In this document: positions 17,171 through 26,884 of the stretch, piece by piece | Layout of the letters: the number at the start of each line of letters is the position of its first letter | Position numbering within the stretch: position 1 is the stretch's first letter | NCBI GenBank assembly: GCA_016124795.1 | Contig: WGNB01000036.1 | Span: forward strand, 42,374-106,373 | Direction of reading: 5' to 3' | Source of the DNA: Rhodopseudomonas sp. | GTDB taxonomy: Bacteria; Pseudomonadota; Alphaproteobacteria; Rhizobiales; Xanthobacteraceae | DNA: 64,000 nt | Notes under the pieces: generated by a model | What the model was told of the DNA's origin: nothing | Databases searched by the model: none | The model's input: only the letters and a program-made list of their open reading frames with translations | Translations under genes and position numbers: made by a program

Positions 17171-18652
17171 ATGGTGACGGCAACGCCAAGACGGATTTCA
17201 GGCAGCGGCACCCGGCAGATTTGGCGGGCCGGTCTGCTGGCGCTTGCCGTCATGGTCGCGGGTTGCACCGCCACGCCCGCCAATCGGCAAGTGTCGCTGA
17301 CAACCGAAGACGCCGAATCGCAAAGCCAAATGCAGCCGGCGGCCCTGCGCGAGCACGCCCGTATTCTGGCGTCTTACGGTGGCGTATACGAAAACCCAAA
17401 GGTCCAGGCCGAAATCGAGAAGACCGTGGCGCGGCTCGTCGCGGCGTCGGAAAAGCCGAATCTGAAATACCAGATCACCTTGCTGAACTCGCCGGCGATC
17501 AACGCCTTCGCTCTGCCGAACGGCCATCTTTACATCTCGCGCGGCCTGATCGCTCTCGCCAACGACAAAGCCGAACTCGCCTCGGTGCTCGCGCATGAGA
17601 TGGGCCATGTGATCGCGCGCCACGCCCAGATCCGCGAGGAACAGGCGCGCCAGACGGCGATCATCGGTCATCTTGTCAATGACGTCCTGAGCGATCCGCA
17701 GACCGGCGCGCTGGCGCTGGCCAAATCCAAGCTGACGCTGGCGAGCTTCTCACGCGCCCAGGAATTCGAGGCCGACGGCATCGGCGTCGGCATTTCGGCA
17801 CGCGCCGGCTTCGACGCCTTCGGCGCGTCGCGCTTTCTCACCGACATGCAGCGCAACGCCGACCTGAAGTCGAACGGCGGCCCGGTCGAAACCCACGGCG
17901 CCGATTTCCTTGCGACCCACCCGGCAACGCCCGAGCGCGTCAAGAACGCCCTGCTCAATGCCCGGCAATATACCGGACCGGGCTCGGGCGAGCGCGACCA
18001 CAACGAATATCTCGCCGATCTCGACGGCATGGTCTATGGCGAAGACCCGAGCGAAGGCTTTGCCCGCGGCCGCCGCTTCGTGCACCCCAAGCTCGGCTTC
18101 ACCTTCATGGCGCCGCCGGACTTCACGCTCGACAATACGGCGCAGGCGGTGCTCGGCCTCAAGGACGGCGGCGGCGAAGCGCTGCGGCTCGATGTCGTGA
18201 GCGTGCCGGCCGAACAGGGGCTGGGCGATTATCTCAAATCCGGCTGGATGGAAAACGTCGATAGCGCAAGCGTCGACCAATTCACCGTCAACGGCTTTCC
18301 GGCCGCAACCGCGACCGCCAAGGGCGACCGTTGGGCCTTCCGGCTGTTCGCGGTGCGCTATGGCAGCGACGTCTATCGTTTCATTTTCGCCGCCAAGACC
18401 ATGACGGACGCCGCCGACCGTTCGTTCCGCGACTCCGTATCGAGCTTCCGCCGCATGAGCCTGAAGGAAAGCGCGGCCATCCACCCGCTGCGTATCAAGA
18501 TTATCACCGCGCGCGCCGGCGACACCCCGGAAACGATGGCACGTCAAATGGCCAGCGCCGACCACAAGCTCCAGCACTTCCTCGTGCTCAATGGCCTGAC
18601 CACCCATGATCGGTTGAAGCCGGGCGAAAAGCTCAAGCTGGTGGTCGAATAA
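17171..18652 (+). CDS. M48-family metalloprotease lipoprotein (BepA-like)
   Basis: A 493-residue periplasmic protease anchored as a lipoprotein: the lipobox VAGC places the acylated Cys at residue 32. The zinc motif HEMGH is at 142-146 and the third ligand Glu lies in AQEFEADGIGV. A C-terminal domain ending in a LysM-like segment (ARAGDTPETMARQM..LKPGEKLKLVVE) follows. The family degrades or assembles misfolded outer-membrane proteins. ATG 17171 is preferred because AAGGG lies five bases upstream; an ATG at 17156 has no such site. It follows the SNase-fold gene by 19 bases and is probably cotranscribed. Confidence 0.9.
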   Translation: MVTATPRRISGSGTRQIWRAGLLALAVMVAGCTATPANRQVSLTTEDAESQSQMQPAALREHARILASYGGVYENPKVQAEIEKTVARLVAASEKPNLKYQITLLNSPAINAFALPNGHLYISRGLIALANDKAELASVLAHEMGHVIARHAQIREEQARQTAIIGHLVNDVLSDPQTGALALAKSKLTLASFSRAQEFEADGIGVGISARAGFDAFGASRFLTDMQRNADLKSNGGPVETHGADFLATHPATPERVKNALLNARQYTGPGSGERDHNEYLADLDGMVYGEDPSEGFARGRRFVHPKLGFTFMAPPDFTLDNTAQAVLGLKDGGGEALRLDVVSVPAEQGLGDYLKSGWMENVDSASVDQFTVNGFPAATATAKGDRWAFRLFAVRYGSDVYRFIFAAKTMTDAADRSFRDSVSSFRRMSLKESAAIHPLRIKIITARAGDTPETMARQMASADHKLQHFLVLNGLTTHDRLKPGEKLKLVVE

Positions 18653-18917
18653 CCGACCCTGCATAGCCCCGCCAGCGCCGCGGGCCGACTGGCGACCGCT
18701 TCGCCAATCCATGATGATTTCGTCGTCGTTTCGACCTGTTCGGCCGTAGCGACGGCATGTCCTGGTCTGACGGGACTGCCGGCCTTGACCGGGTGCACCT
18801 GGAATAAGAAGGCAGGTATCCCGGCGTTAGGTTTCGCTTAACCATTGGGGCCGAATTTATTAACGGCAAAAAAACCGAATGGAGAATAGCCTGCCTGCAA
18901 TCGGGCAAAAGAAGACC

Positions 18918-20378
18918 ATGGCCAAGAACCGAGTCAACGCCTCCTCCACGCTCCTGAGCCAACGGAACCGGCGATGGATCGCCTTGACCGGCCTCGTCGC
19001 TTTTGCCGGCGCCTTTGCGGTGCTGTGGGCAGCGCCTCGGCAAGCTGACGCCGGCAACCCGGCCGCTCTTGCCACCATCGTGGCGATTTTCGCGATGCTG
19101 ATTACGGCGATCGTAATATGGCAACGGATGGGCGTCGAATATCGGCGGATGAAGGCCGCGCTCGATAATATATCGCAAGGCCTGTCGACGTTCGACCGTC
19201 ACGGCCGGCTGGTTCTCTGCAACAAACGCTATATCGAGATCAATCGACTGACCGACGAAGTGGCGCGGCCGGGCAGTTCGATCACCGCTATTCTCGAATA
19301 CCGCGCCGCGACCGGCACCCTGCAACACGATCCGGAAACCTATCGCCGCGCGCTGGCTGACGCGATGGCGCGCGGCGAGATCACCACCACCGAAATCGAG
19401 CTGGCTGACGGCAAGCTGATCTCGATCACCAACAGCCCGATGACCGATGGCGGCTGGGTCGCGACCCACGATGACATCACCGAGCAGCGTGACGCCGAAC
19501 TCGAGCGTGCGGCGATGCAGGAAAAGCAACAGCGCCGCGCCGCCATCGAACAGGCGATCGTGGTCTTCCGGCAAGGGATCGAGGAACATCTGCAACTGGC
19601 GACCGAGGCGGCGATGGCCATGCGCTCGACGGCCGCGACGCTTTCGGCCAATTCAAGCCGCACTTCGCGCAGCGCCACCGGCGCGGTCAATGCATCGAAC
19701 GAGGCCTCCGCCAATGTCGAAGTCGCCGCCACGGCGACCGACGAATTGGCCGGCTCAATCTGCGAAATCAGCCGCCAACTGGCGTTGACGACCGATATCG
19801 TGCGCGGCGCCGTAACCGAAGCGCAAGATACAAACCGGCAGATCGCCGCCCTCGCCGAAGCGGCACAAAGCATCGGCGACGTCGTCAAACTGATTCGCGC
19901 CATCGCCGGCCAGACCAATCTGCTGGCGCTTAACGCCACCATTGAAGCCGCCCGTGCCGGCGAAAGCGGTCGTGGCTTCGCCGTTGTCGCGTCGGAGGTG
20001 AAGTCCCTCGCGGTGCAGACCGCCAAGGCCACCGAGGACATCTCGCAACTGATCGTGGCCGTGCAGACGGCGACCTCGGCCGCGGTCGACGCGATCGGCC
20101 AGATCTCGACCCGGATGCACGAGATCGATGGTTGCGCCACGCTCGTCGCCACCGCAGTCGAACAACAAAGCAACGCGACTACTGAAATCTCGCGCAATGT
20201 CGCCGGCGCCGCCACCGGTACCCGGGACGTCGTCGCCGCGCTCGACGGCGTCGCTAGCGCCGCCACCGAAACCGCGCGTTCGGCGGAAAGCGTGCTGACC
20301 GAAGCCCAGGCCGTCGAAGCCGCCGCCGCCGAATTGCGCCGCGAAGTCGAAGGCTTCCTGCAACGGGTGGCGGCCTAA
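18918..20378 (+). CDS. Methyl-accepting chemotaxis protein with PAS sensor domain
   Basis: A 486-residue chemoreceptor. Two N-terminal membrane segments (about residues 19-37 and 46-66) are followed by a cytoplasmic PAS domain ([22 protein letters not shown] to about residue 185) and a signalling coiled coil. The hairpin tip [17 protein letters not shown] is well conserved. There is no large periplasmic domain, so it probably senses an internal signal such as redox or a bound ligand. The start at 18918 (MAKNRV) has an AGAAG sequence upstream; an in-frame ATG at 18879 is possible. No chemotaxis genes are adjacent. Confidence 0.88.
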   Translation: MAKNRVNASSTLLSQRNRRWIALTGLVAFAGAFAVLWAAPRQADAGNPAALATIVAIFAMLITAIVIWQRMGVEYRRMKAALDNISQGLSTFDRHGRLVLCNKRYIEINRLTDEVARPGSSITAILEYRAATGTLQHDPETYRRALADAMARGEITTTEIELADGKLISITNSPMTDGGWVATHDDITEQRDAELERAAMQEKQQRRAAIEQAIVVFRQGIEEHLQLATEAAMAMRSTAATLSANSSRTSRSATGAVNASNEASANVEVAATATDELAGSICEISRQLALTTDIVRGAVTEAQDTNRQIAALAEAAQSIGDVVKLIRAIAGQTNLLALNATIEAARAGESGRGFAVVASEVKSLAVQTAKATEDISQLIVAVQTATSAAVDAIGQISTRMHEIDGCATLVATAVEQQSNATTEISRNVAGAATGTRDVVAALDGVASAATETARSAESVLTEAQAVEAAAAELRREVEGFLQRVAA

Positions 20379-20513
20379 GGCCATCCACGCTGTGGTCCTT
20401 TCATCCTGACAAATTCGATGGCCGGCAATCCCGGTGGCGACCTTTTGCCGTTCCCCCTGCTTGCGGACATGGGCTAGGTTGGCGCTCAGGAATTGAGCGA
20501 AGCGGAGACGACG

Positions 20514-21626
20514 ATGCGCTTGGGCTACTTCACAATGCCGATTCACCCGCTCGGGCGGAACTGGACGCAAACGCTGCAGGAAGACCGCGAGGCCATCATC
20601 CTCGCCGACAAGCTAGGCTTTTATGATGCCTTCGTCGGCGAACATCTAACCGACGCTTGCGAAAACGTCACCAACTCGATGCTGTTCCAGGCGACATTGA
20701 TCAACGAAACCAAGACGATCAAGCTCGCCACCGGCACCACCAACCTGTCGCAAATGCATCCGGTGGTGATCGCGCAAAATGCAGCAATGTTCGACCATCT
20801 GTCGAAGGGGCGGTTCATTTTCGGCATCAGCCCGGGCGCGCTGACCTCCGACGCCGAAGCGCTCGGCCTGCTCGACCAGGACCGCAACAAGATCTTCGCC
20901 GAAGCCATCGACGTCATCCTGGCGATCTGGCAACGCGATCCGCCCTACGACATCGACTTCGCCAATAATCGTTTCAAGGTCGCCGTCAACAAGACAGCCG
21001 CACGCGAACTCGGCATCGGCTTTTTCGGCAAGCCCTTCCAGTCGCCGCGACCGGAAATCGTCGGCACGGTCGTCGCGCCGTTCTCACCCGGTTGCGTCTT
21101 GATGGGCAAGCGCGATTTCCATCCGCTGTCGGCCAACTTCCTGCTGGCCAATCACCTCAAATCGCACTGGGAGAATTTCGCCAAGGGCAAGGCCGAGGTC
21201 GGCGCCAAAGCCGACGTCCGCGACTGGCGCGTCGCCCGCACCATTTTCGTGGCCGACGATGAAGCGACCGCCCGCCGTTATGGCCGCGACGATGCCAACA
21301 GCCCGTACCGGTTCTATTTTTCGCAGATGGCCGCCAAGATGAAACGCGGCAACCGGCTCTATGTCTTCAAGAGCCACAAGGACCAGTCGGAAGACGAAAT
21401 CACCCATGATTTCATCATGGACAACTGCGTCATTTACGGAACCGTCAACAAGGTGGTCGACGAGATTCTGAAATTACGCGAGATGACCGGCGATTTCGGC
21501 GAACTGGTCTATGCCGGCCTTGACTGGGTCGATCCCGCTCTGGCCAAGCGCTCGATGACGTTGATGGCCGAGCAGGTGATGCCGCGTGTTAATGCCGCAA
21601 TCGCCAAACAGGCGGCGGCTGAATAA
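20514..21626 (+). CDS. LLM-class flavin-dependent monooxygenase
   Basis: A 370-residue TIM-barrel oxidoreductase of the bacterial luciferase-like family, which uses reduced FMN or F420 to oxygenate small molecules. Diagnostic blocks are MRLGYFTMPIHPLG, GFYDAFVGEHLTD, LATGTTNLSQMHPVVIAQ, and GRFIFGISPGALTSDAE. The ATG at 20514 is preceded by GCGGAG at a good distance, so an in-frame TTG seven codons upstream is not used. It stands alone, next to a convergent flavoprotein monooxygenase gene, and may act on an aromatic or terpene-like compound (inference). Confidence 0.88.
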   Translation: MRLGYFTMPIHPLGRNWTQTLQEDREAIILADKLGFYDAFVGEHLTDACENVTNSMLFQATLINETKTIKLATGTTNLSQMHPVVIAQNAAMFDHLSKGRFIFGISPGALTSDAEALGLLDQDRNKIFAEAIDVILAIWQRDPPYDIDFANNRFKVAVNKTAARELGIGFFGKPFQSPRPEIVGTVVAPFSPGCVLMGKRDFHPLSANFLLANHLKSHWENFAKGKAEVGAKADVRDWRVARTIFVADDEATARRYGRDDANSPYRFYFSQMAAKMKRGNRLYVFKSHKDQSEDEITHDFIMDNCVIYGTVNKVVDEILKLREMTGDFGELVYAGLDWVDPALAKRSMTLMAEQVMPRVNAAIAKQAAAE

Positions 21627-21664
21627 GACGCCGGCGCAGCACACCTGGCCGGTTGCACCACAGG

Positions 21665-23251
21665 TTAAGCGGCGAAGGTGTCCTTCATCGCCGCCGCGAC
21701 TTTGCTGCCGGTGACACCTATGTCATCGACCGCACAACACGCCATGACATAGCGATCCGGTCGCAGCAGAATGACGTGGTCGGCAAAACGCGCCAGCCGC
21801 GGATTGACCGGCCCCAGTTCGCGCACGGCGGTCGCATCGCCTGACATATTGCCGCCATCGCCGATCACGACGATGCGCGCGGGCAGATCGCGCCAAGGCT
21901 TGCCGCCGAGCGCCGCCAAAGCCTCGGCGGCGCGCGGCGACCGTACAATCACCGAAAAGCCGTCGCCCAGAACCTCGTCAAGCAGGACCTCACGACCGTC
22001 GCCGGTCATTACCTTCGGTTGCGGATAGAGCTTGCCGACCAACGTATGTTTCTTGCCGGCATTGTCCGGCACCAGAAAACCTTCGACGAAGCGCGGCGGT
22101 GGCTTGAACTTCATCTGCGCGATGTAATCGCGCGCCTTCGGATAGATCGAAAGCACGCGGAACAGGGTTTCGATGGCCCAGGCGACGAACGCATTCGGCG
22201 GCCCCATCACCCGGCCAATATTGAGCGCAAAATCGATCATCGCCCAGGCATGGTCGCGCCGTTCGCGCTCGTAGCTGTCGAGCAGCCCGGGACCCAACGT
22301 ACCGCGCGTCACCGCCGTCAGTTTCCAGGCCAGATTATTGGCGTCGCGCAAGCCGGAATTCATGCCCTGGCCGGCGAATGGCGGCGTCAGATGGGCGGCG
22401 TCGCCGGCCAGCAAAACGCGACCGTCCCGCCAGCGCTCGGCCAACCGCGCGTGGAAAGTATAGACCACCGTTCGCACGACCTTACTTTGCGGCGCGGCCT
22501 CATGCGTGTCCATCAAATGCCGGACCTTATCGGGCGCGAGAAAGTCGGCGTCGCTCTCGTGCGGGTGAAGCATGAATTCGTAGCGGCGGGTCAGATGCGG
22601 CCCCGGCAAGGCAATCGTCGGACGCGCCGGGTCCGACCAGACCTTGGTATGCGGCGACGTAACCGGCGAATTTTCCAGATCGACGATCAGCCAGCGTTCG
22701 CTGAAGGTCGAACCGCTCATCTTGATGCCGAGCGATCGCCGGACGCCGCTCGACGCGCCGTCGCAGGCGATCAGGTAATCGCAAGCAATCGTGTGCTCGT
22801 TGCCATCACCAAAGACCCGCAAGGTCACGCCTTTGTCGTCCTGCGTGAACGATTTGAGCTCATGCTCGAATCGGATCGAGACATGGCCAAAGCGGCCCAG
22901 CGCATCGCGCAACTGACCTTCCAGCACCGGCTGGCGAAAGGCATTGCGGCGCGGAAAGCCGAAGGGCTGCTCGGTCGGCTGGACTTTGGCGAAACAGCGC
23001 CCCTTGGCCGAATAATAATGCGAGCCATAGCCGGTGACGGTTTCGCTCATCACCGTCTCGACCAGTTTGGCTGCCTGCATCGTCCGCAGGCTTTCGTCGT
23101 CAATCGACACCGCGCGCGGCTCCTGCACGGTCGCGGGATTACGCTCCAGCACCAGCGTCTCGATGCCGTAGACGCCGAGCAGATTGGCCAGGGTCAGCCC
23201 GGTCGGACCGGCGCCAACAATGATGATGGGATAATGCGGGCTTAGCGTCAT
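21665..23251 (-). CDS. FAD-dependent aromatic-ring monooxygenase (MhpA-like)
   Basis: A 528-residue class A flavoprotein monooxygenase. The FAD/NAD fold starts with VGAGPTGLTLANLL, the central DG motif is in CDGASSGVRRSLG, and the GD motif in VLLAGDAAHLTPPFAGQGMNSG. A C-terminal thioredoxin-like extension (from about residue 400) matches the MhpA/PheA class, which hydroxylates phenolic substrates. Its ATGA start overlaps the IclR stop by four bases. The operon order on this strand is VOC dioxygenase, IclR, this enzyme: hydroxylation then ring cleavage. Confidence 0.9.
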   Translation of the reverse strand: MTLSPHYPIIIVGAGPTGLTLANLLGVYGIETLVLERNPATVQEPRAVSIDDESLRTMQAAKLVETVMSETVTGYGSHYYSAKGRCFAKVQPTEQPFGFPRRNAFRQPVLEGQLRDALGRFGHVSIRFEHELKSFTQDDKGVTLRVFGDGNEHTIACDYLIACDGASSGVRRSLGIKMSGSTFSERWLIVDLENSPVTSPHTKVWSDPARPTIALPGPHLTRRYEFMLHPHESDADFLAPDKVRHLMDTHEAAPQSKVVRTVVYTFHARLAERWRDGRVLLAGDAAHLTPPFAGQGMNSGLRDANNLAWKLTAVTRGTLGPGLLDSYERERRDHAWAMIDFALNIGRVMGPPNAFVAWAIETLFRVLSIYPKARDYIAQMKFKPPPRFVEGFLVPDNAGKKHTLVGKLYPQPKVMTGDGREVLLDEVLGDGFSVIVRSPRAAEALAALGGKPWRDLPARIVVIGDGGNMSGDATAVRELGPVNPRLARFADHVILLRPDRYVMACCAVDDIGVTGSKVAAAMKDTFAA

Positions 23252-24075
23252 GACCGGCCTTTCCGTTTTCTGGCATCAGCCGGCGGCGCGCCTGTTGCTG
23301 CCGCACCGCGACCCCGTTCGATCTCACGCGCCGCCGACAGCACCGCCATGCGCAGCCGGGCAATCGCGCGTTCGTTATGTTTCAGCGACAGCAACACGAT
23401 GCTGAGGCTGCCGGTCACCCGACCGTTGCCATCGAAGATCGGCGCGGCGATGCCGGTCCGGCCTTCGTCAACCTCACTGGAACTGACGTTGACCGGCTCC
23501 TGTCGCAGAGCCTTCAGCGCCGCCTTGAAATCGTCGAACCCCGGCCCCAGTCCGGTGGCGGCAATCTCCCGGCGATGATCGCGCCACAGATTGGCGACGG
23601 TGCGCGGCGGCAAATGCGCCAATATCACCTTCGACGTCGCGCCACGAAACATCGGACGCGGCGCGCCGCGCTCGTAAGAACTCACCGGCTCGCCAGGGCG
23701 ATTGGTCTCCTGATGAATGCACATCACCTGCTGGCGATAATAGCGGCACAGCAAAATCGCCGCCGGCTCGCGCAAACGTCGCAACAGACGCTCCATCACC
23801 GGCTGCGCCAGCTTGAGCACGGGATCGGCGGACCGGATCTGACGGTCGAAAGCGACGATCGCCGGCCCGAGGACATATTGATTGCGCGCCAGTTTCTCCA
23901 GCAGTCCGGCTTCGACCAGCGCGTTGACGTAGCGATAGCTGGTAGCAAGCGACACCTGCAAACGCCGGGCGGCGCGCTCGGGCGACCAGATCGGCCGCTC
24001 CGCCGAGAACAACGACAACAGACCCAGCATCTTGCCGGCGCTCGCCGCGCCGCGCCTCTGACCGTGGTCCGTCAT
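23248..24075 (-). CDS. IclR-family transcriptional regulator
   Basis: A 275-residue regulator with an N-terminal winged helix (SAGKMLGLLSLFSAERPIWSP, AARRLQVSLATSYRYVNAL) and the C-terminal IclR effector domain (residues ~85-260). IclR proteins often control catabolism of aromatic acids. The ATG at 24075 is chosen; an in-frame TTG three codons upstream is less likely. It sits between an extradiol-type dioxygenase and an aromatic monooxygenase, overlapping the latter by four bases, so it is probably autoregulatory within the same operon. Confidence 0.9.
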   Translation of the reverse strand: MTDHGQRRGAASAGKMLGLLSLFSAERPIWSPERAARRLQVSLATSYRYVNALVEAGLLEKLARNQYVLGPAIVAFDRQIRSADPVLKLAQPVMERLLRRLREPAAILLCRYYRQQVMCIHQETNRPGEPVSSYERGAPRPMFRGATSKVILAHLPPRTVANLWRDHRREIAATGLGPGFDDFKAALKALRQEPVNVSSSEVDEGRTGIAAPIFDGNGRVTGSLSIVLLSLKHNERAIARLRMAVLSAAREIERGRGAAATGAPPADARKRKGRS

Positions 24076-24105
24076 CGTCGCCAAGCTGCGCCCTTGCGCT
24101 ATACG

Positions 24106-24945
24106 TCAGATCCGCATGATCGCGGGCCCCCAGGAATTGAGAGTGTAAGGTTCGTGCTTCCATTCCTGCACCGGCCGGTCGCGAACATATTCGATCTCGG
24201 CCGAAATCTCGATCATGTTGCCGTCGGGGTCCTTGATGAAAATGAACAGGTTGTTGCCGGGGCCATGCCGTCCCGGCCCCCAGACGATCGGAATGTGCAA
24301 GGCGCCGAGATGGTCGGCCCAGTCGCGGATCGTGGTCCACTCGCCGGCTTCATAGCTGTGATGGTCGAGCCCGGCCTCGGGCTTCAGGAACATGCCGACC
24401 GAATGGTGCTCATGCGTCGAGCGCACGAAGCAAGTCGTCATCCGGCCCGTCTCATCACGCACACGGTCGGACAAGGCAAAGCCGAGCGTCTCGACGTAAA
24501 ATTTTTCCATCTTGTTGAGATCGGTGCTGCCGAAAGTGATGTGCTGCAACGGCCCGCGAATATCGCGCGACGGCGCGCCGGCCGGGACCTTGGCCAGACC
24601 AAACACCAGCACGTTGCCTTCCGGATCGCGCACGGCAAAGGCGCGATCATCGAACAGCGGCGACGGCGATGCTTCGAGCTTCCCGCCCGCCGCCTCGACA
24701 TGACGGCGAATGCCGGCCAGCGCCTCGGCGTCCCGACAGGCAAAGGCGGCGAAGCCGAGCTGTTTATCGGCGCCACGACCGATCAGCATCGTGCGATCGG
24801 CGCCACGGCAGATGAAACGGCCGCCATCGAACGGTTCGGCCTTCATCTGCATGGCGCGTTCGTAATAGGCAGCCAGCCGCGCCGGGTCGGCACTCATCAG
24901 TTCGACATGATGCAGATAGGCGGCGGCGGCGACGGCGGCGGTCAT
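24106..24945 (-). CDS. Two-domain VOC-family extradiol dioxygenase-like protein
   Basis: A 279-residue protein of two vicinal-oxygen-chelate modules (about residues 8-120 and 130-260). The second module keeps the 2-His-1-Glu iron site of type I extradiol dioxygenases: His135 (LQHITFG), His195 or 196 (LDHHSYEAG) and Glu246 (DGNMIEIS). It is expected to cleave a catecholic ring next to a hydroxyl, although VOC proteins also include other lyases. The start at 24945 has GGGAG upstream. It is the first gene of the VOC-IclR-monooxygenase operon. Confidence 0.85.
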   Translation of the reverse strand: MTAAVAAAAYLHHVELMSADPARLAAYYERAMQMKAEPFDGGRFICRGADRTMLIGRGADKQLGFAAFACRDAEALAGIRRHVEAAGGKLEASPSPLFDDRAFAVRDPEGNVLVFGLAKVPAGAPSRDIRGPLQHITFGSTDLNKMEKFYVETLGFALSDRVRDETGRMTTCFVRSTHEHHSVGMFLKPEAGLDHHSYEAGEWTTIRDWADHLGALHIPIVWGPGRHGPGNNLFIFIKDPDGNMIEISAEIEYVRDRPVQEWKHEPYTLNSWGPAIMRI

Positions 24946-25073
24946 GAGCGGCACTCCCTGAGCGGCGGACTTATTGGGTCCATCCTGCAAACCACAGCGC
25001 CGGGCAGCGGTCAAAAGCCGCCGCCCTATTTCTCACCATATGCGAAATTGGCTTGACCGCACGCCGCATAACA

Positions 25074-25105
25074 AAACGGCCCGGTGCTTTCGCACCGGGC
25101 CGTTT
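25074..25105. terminator. Rho-independent terminator, bidirectional
   Basis: A perfect 14-bp stem (aaacggcccggtgc and its complement) with a TTTC loop ends in T-runs on both strands. It lies 22 bases past the stop of the minus-strand L,D-transpeptidase gene and so terminates it; it may also stop transcription from the other direction. Confidence 0.9.
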
Positions 25106-25127
25106 AATTTGACGATTGTGGTCCGAA

Positions 25128-26132
25128 TCAGCGCGCCATCGACAAAGGCGGGCCGGAATGGGCCGAACCCTGGGTCTGGGCCGGCGGCGCCATCGGATTG
25201 GCCGGCGGCGGCGGGCCACTGGCCACGGTTTCAGGCGACTTGCCAGGCAGCACGACAACGCGGGTGCCGACCTGAACGCGGCTGTAGAGGTCCTCGACGT
25301 CCTCGTTCAGCATGCCGACGCAGCCGGACGACACGTATTTGCCGATGGTCGACGGCTGATTGGTGCCGTGGATGCGGTACAGCGTCTTGCCGAGATACAT
25401 GGCGCGGGCGCCGAGCGGATTACCGTCGCCGCCGGCCATGAAGCGCGGCAGATAAGGCTGACGCTCGATCATCTCGGACGGCGGGAACCAATCCGGCCAT
25501 TCCTTCATCCGCGAAATGCGCTCGGTGCCGGTCCAGGTGAAGCCTTCGCGGCCGACGCGCACGCCGTAACGGATGGCCTTGCCGCCACCGAGCACGAGAT
25601 AGAGATACGTATGCGCCGTATCGACGACGATGGTACCGGCGGGTTCGGTGGTCTTGAAATCGACGAGCTGACGCTTGAGGTTCGGCGGCAGTTCCTTCGG
25701 GTTGCCCTTCTCCGGCTGATCGTCCGGCGGCAACGACATGACGGTATTGGGATCGGACGGGGTCGAGGCAACGCCGACCGGCGCTGACACGGTGCCAAGT
25801 CCGTTCGGGGGACGGACAGCATCGGCACCCGGGGCGCCATTGGCAGCCGGCTGGGCGCTGAATTGATGGCCGCTCTGTCCCGGCAACGGCGGCGGACCGC
25901 CATCCGGGGTGGCAAAGCCGGGAGGCGGCAAGGCTTCCGATTCCACGTCACTGCGGCTCGCCGACTGGGCATGGGCCGGGCTCTGGAACAAGCCGAACAG
26001 AGACTGCAGCGGACCGGACCGGGTCTCTTGAAGCGATGGCGCGCCGTTGGCGGACTGCGCATGCGCGGTCCCGGCGGACAACGCGGCGGCAATCGACAGC
26101 GTCAACAGCAATGGGCCGAAGGGTCGGGACAT
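25128..26132 (-). CDS. L,D-transpeptidase (YkuD domain), exported
   Basis: A 334-residue periplasmic cell-wall enzyme. A signal peptide (MSRPFGPLLLTLSIAAALSA..AHAQ) is followed by a ~130-residue Pro/Ser-rich linker and the YkuD catalytic domain (about residues 160-300). The catalytic Cys271 and His255 are seen in HGTNQPSTIGKYVSSGC. The usual SHGC(I/V)R is SSGCVG here, so the conserved Arg is Gly. It would make 3-3 peptidoglycan crosslinks or attach proteins to the wall. A Pro-rich tail follows. It is monocistronic with a strong terminator. Confidence 0.9.
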   Translation of the reverse strand: MSRPFGPLLLTLSIAAALSAGTAHAQSANGAPSLQETRSGPLQSLFGLFQSPAHAQSASRSDVESEALPPPGFATPDGGPPPLPGQSGHQFSAQPAANGAPGADAVRPPNGLGTVSAPVGVASTPSDPNTVMSLPPDDQPEKGNPKELPPNLKRQLVDFKTTEPAGTIVVDTAHTYLYLVLGGGKAIRYGVRVGREGFTWTGTERISRMKEWPDWFPPSEMIERQPYLPRFMAGGDGNPLGARAMYLGKTLYRIHGTNQPSTIGKYVSSGCVGMLNEDVEDLYSRVQVGTRVVVLPGKSPETVASGPPPPANPMAPPAQTQGSAHSGPPLSMAR

Positions 26133-26352
26133 CTATCACCTGTGGTAAGCCGGCGGCCCGAAACCGCTCGGTCCAGGTCAAATCATCCGGGCCGAGCATC
26201 CGCGCCATGGTTGAGGCCATTGGATGCCCCGAGATGAAGGCACATTCAAGACAAGAATGGGCCAATGTCGGTAACGTGATTCCGCCCGCCATCGACCGAG
26301 AGTCGGGCCCGGTCGAGGGCGAACAAGCCGATCTGGCCCGCAATTAATGGAA

Positions 26353-26748
26353 TTAGCCCGCCTTTGCGGCCTCCGCCGCCAGTTCGGCCAGCACTTTCTT
26401 GGCAACGCGATGGGCGTCGACTGCGGCCGGAAAGCCACAATAGATCGCAATCTGACGGAGGATGGCGGCCAGTTCGGTCTCGGTCACGCCATTCCTGATC
26501 GCACCGCGGAAATGCGCCTCGAACTCGTGCATCCGGCCGAGACAGGCGATCATGCCCAGGTTGAGAATGCTGCGATCGCGCGGCTTGAGCGCATCGTCGG
26601 CCCACACCGCGCCCCAGGCGTGCTCCGTCAATTGCGCCTGAAACTGGCGGTCGAAATCGGTGGTCGCGGCGATCGCGCGGTCGACATAGTCGTCGCCCAA
26701 GACCCGGCGGCGCATCGCCAGGCCGCGCTCGTAGATAGCCTTGTCCAT
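26353..26748 (-). CDS. Carboxymuconolactone decarboxylase family protein
   Basis: A 131-residue all-helical protein of the CMD/AhpD-like family, close to PcaC in size. Conserved features are RRRVLGDDYVD, the LTEHAWGAVWADD segment, LKPRDRSILNLGMIACLGRMHEFEAHFRGA with the catalytic-site Glu and His, and the terminal IAIYCGFPAAVDA. PcaC acts in protocatechuate breakdown. The start at 26748 has a GGAGGCTG site upstream. It is divergent from the flavoprotein monooxygenase at 26885, sharing a 136-base promoter region. The substrate may differ from 4-carboxymuconolactone. Confidence 0.87.
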   Translation of the reverse strand: MDKAIYERGLAMRRRVLGDDYVDRAIAATTDFDRQFQAQLTEHAWGAVWADDALKPRDRSILNLGMIACLGRMHEFEAHFRGAIRNGVTETELAAILRQIAIYCGFPAAVDAHRVAKKVLAELAAEAAKAG

Positions 26749-26884
26749 TGTCAGCCTCCCTGATATTTGCCGTCTTGCCGGCGCCGACGATGTTGACAGA
26801 AACCGGGCGATTTCGTCCATTCGCCCGCGCGGGCGTCAGCGCCCGGCAAACGACGTCATAGAATAAACGCGAGGAAAACAGCTC

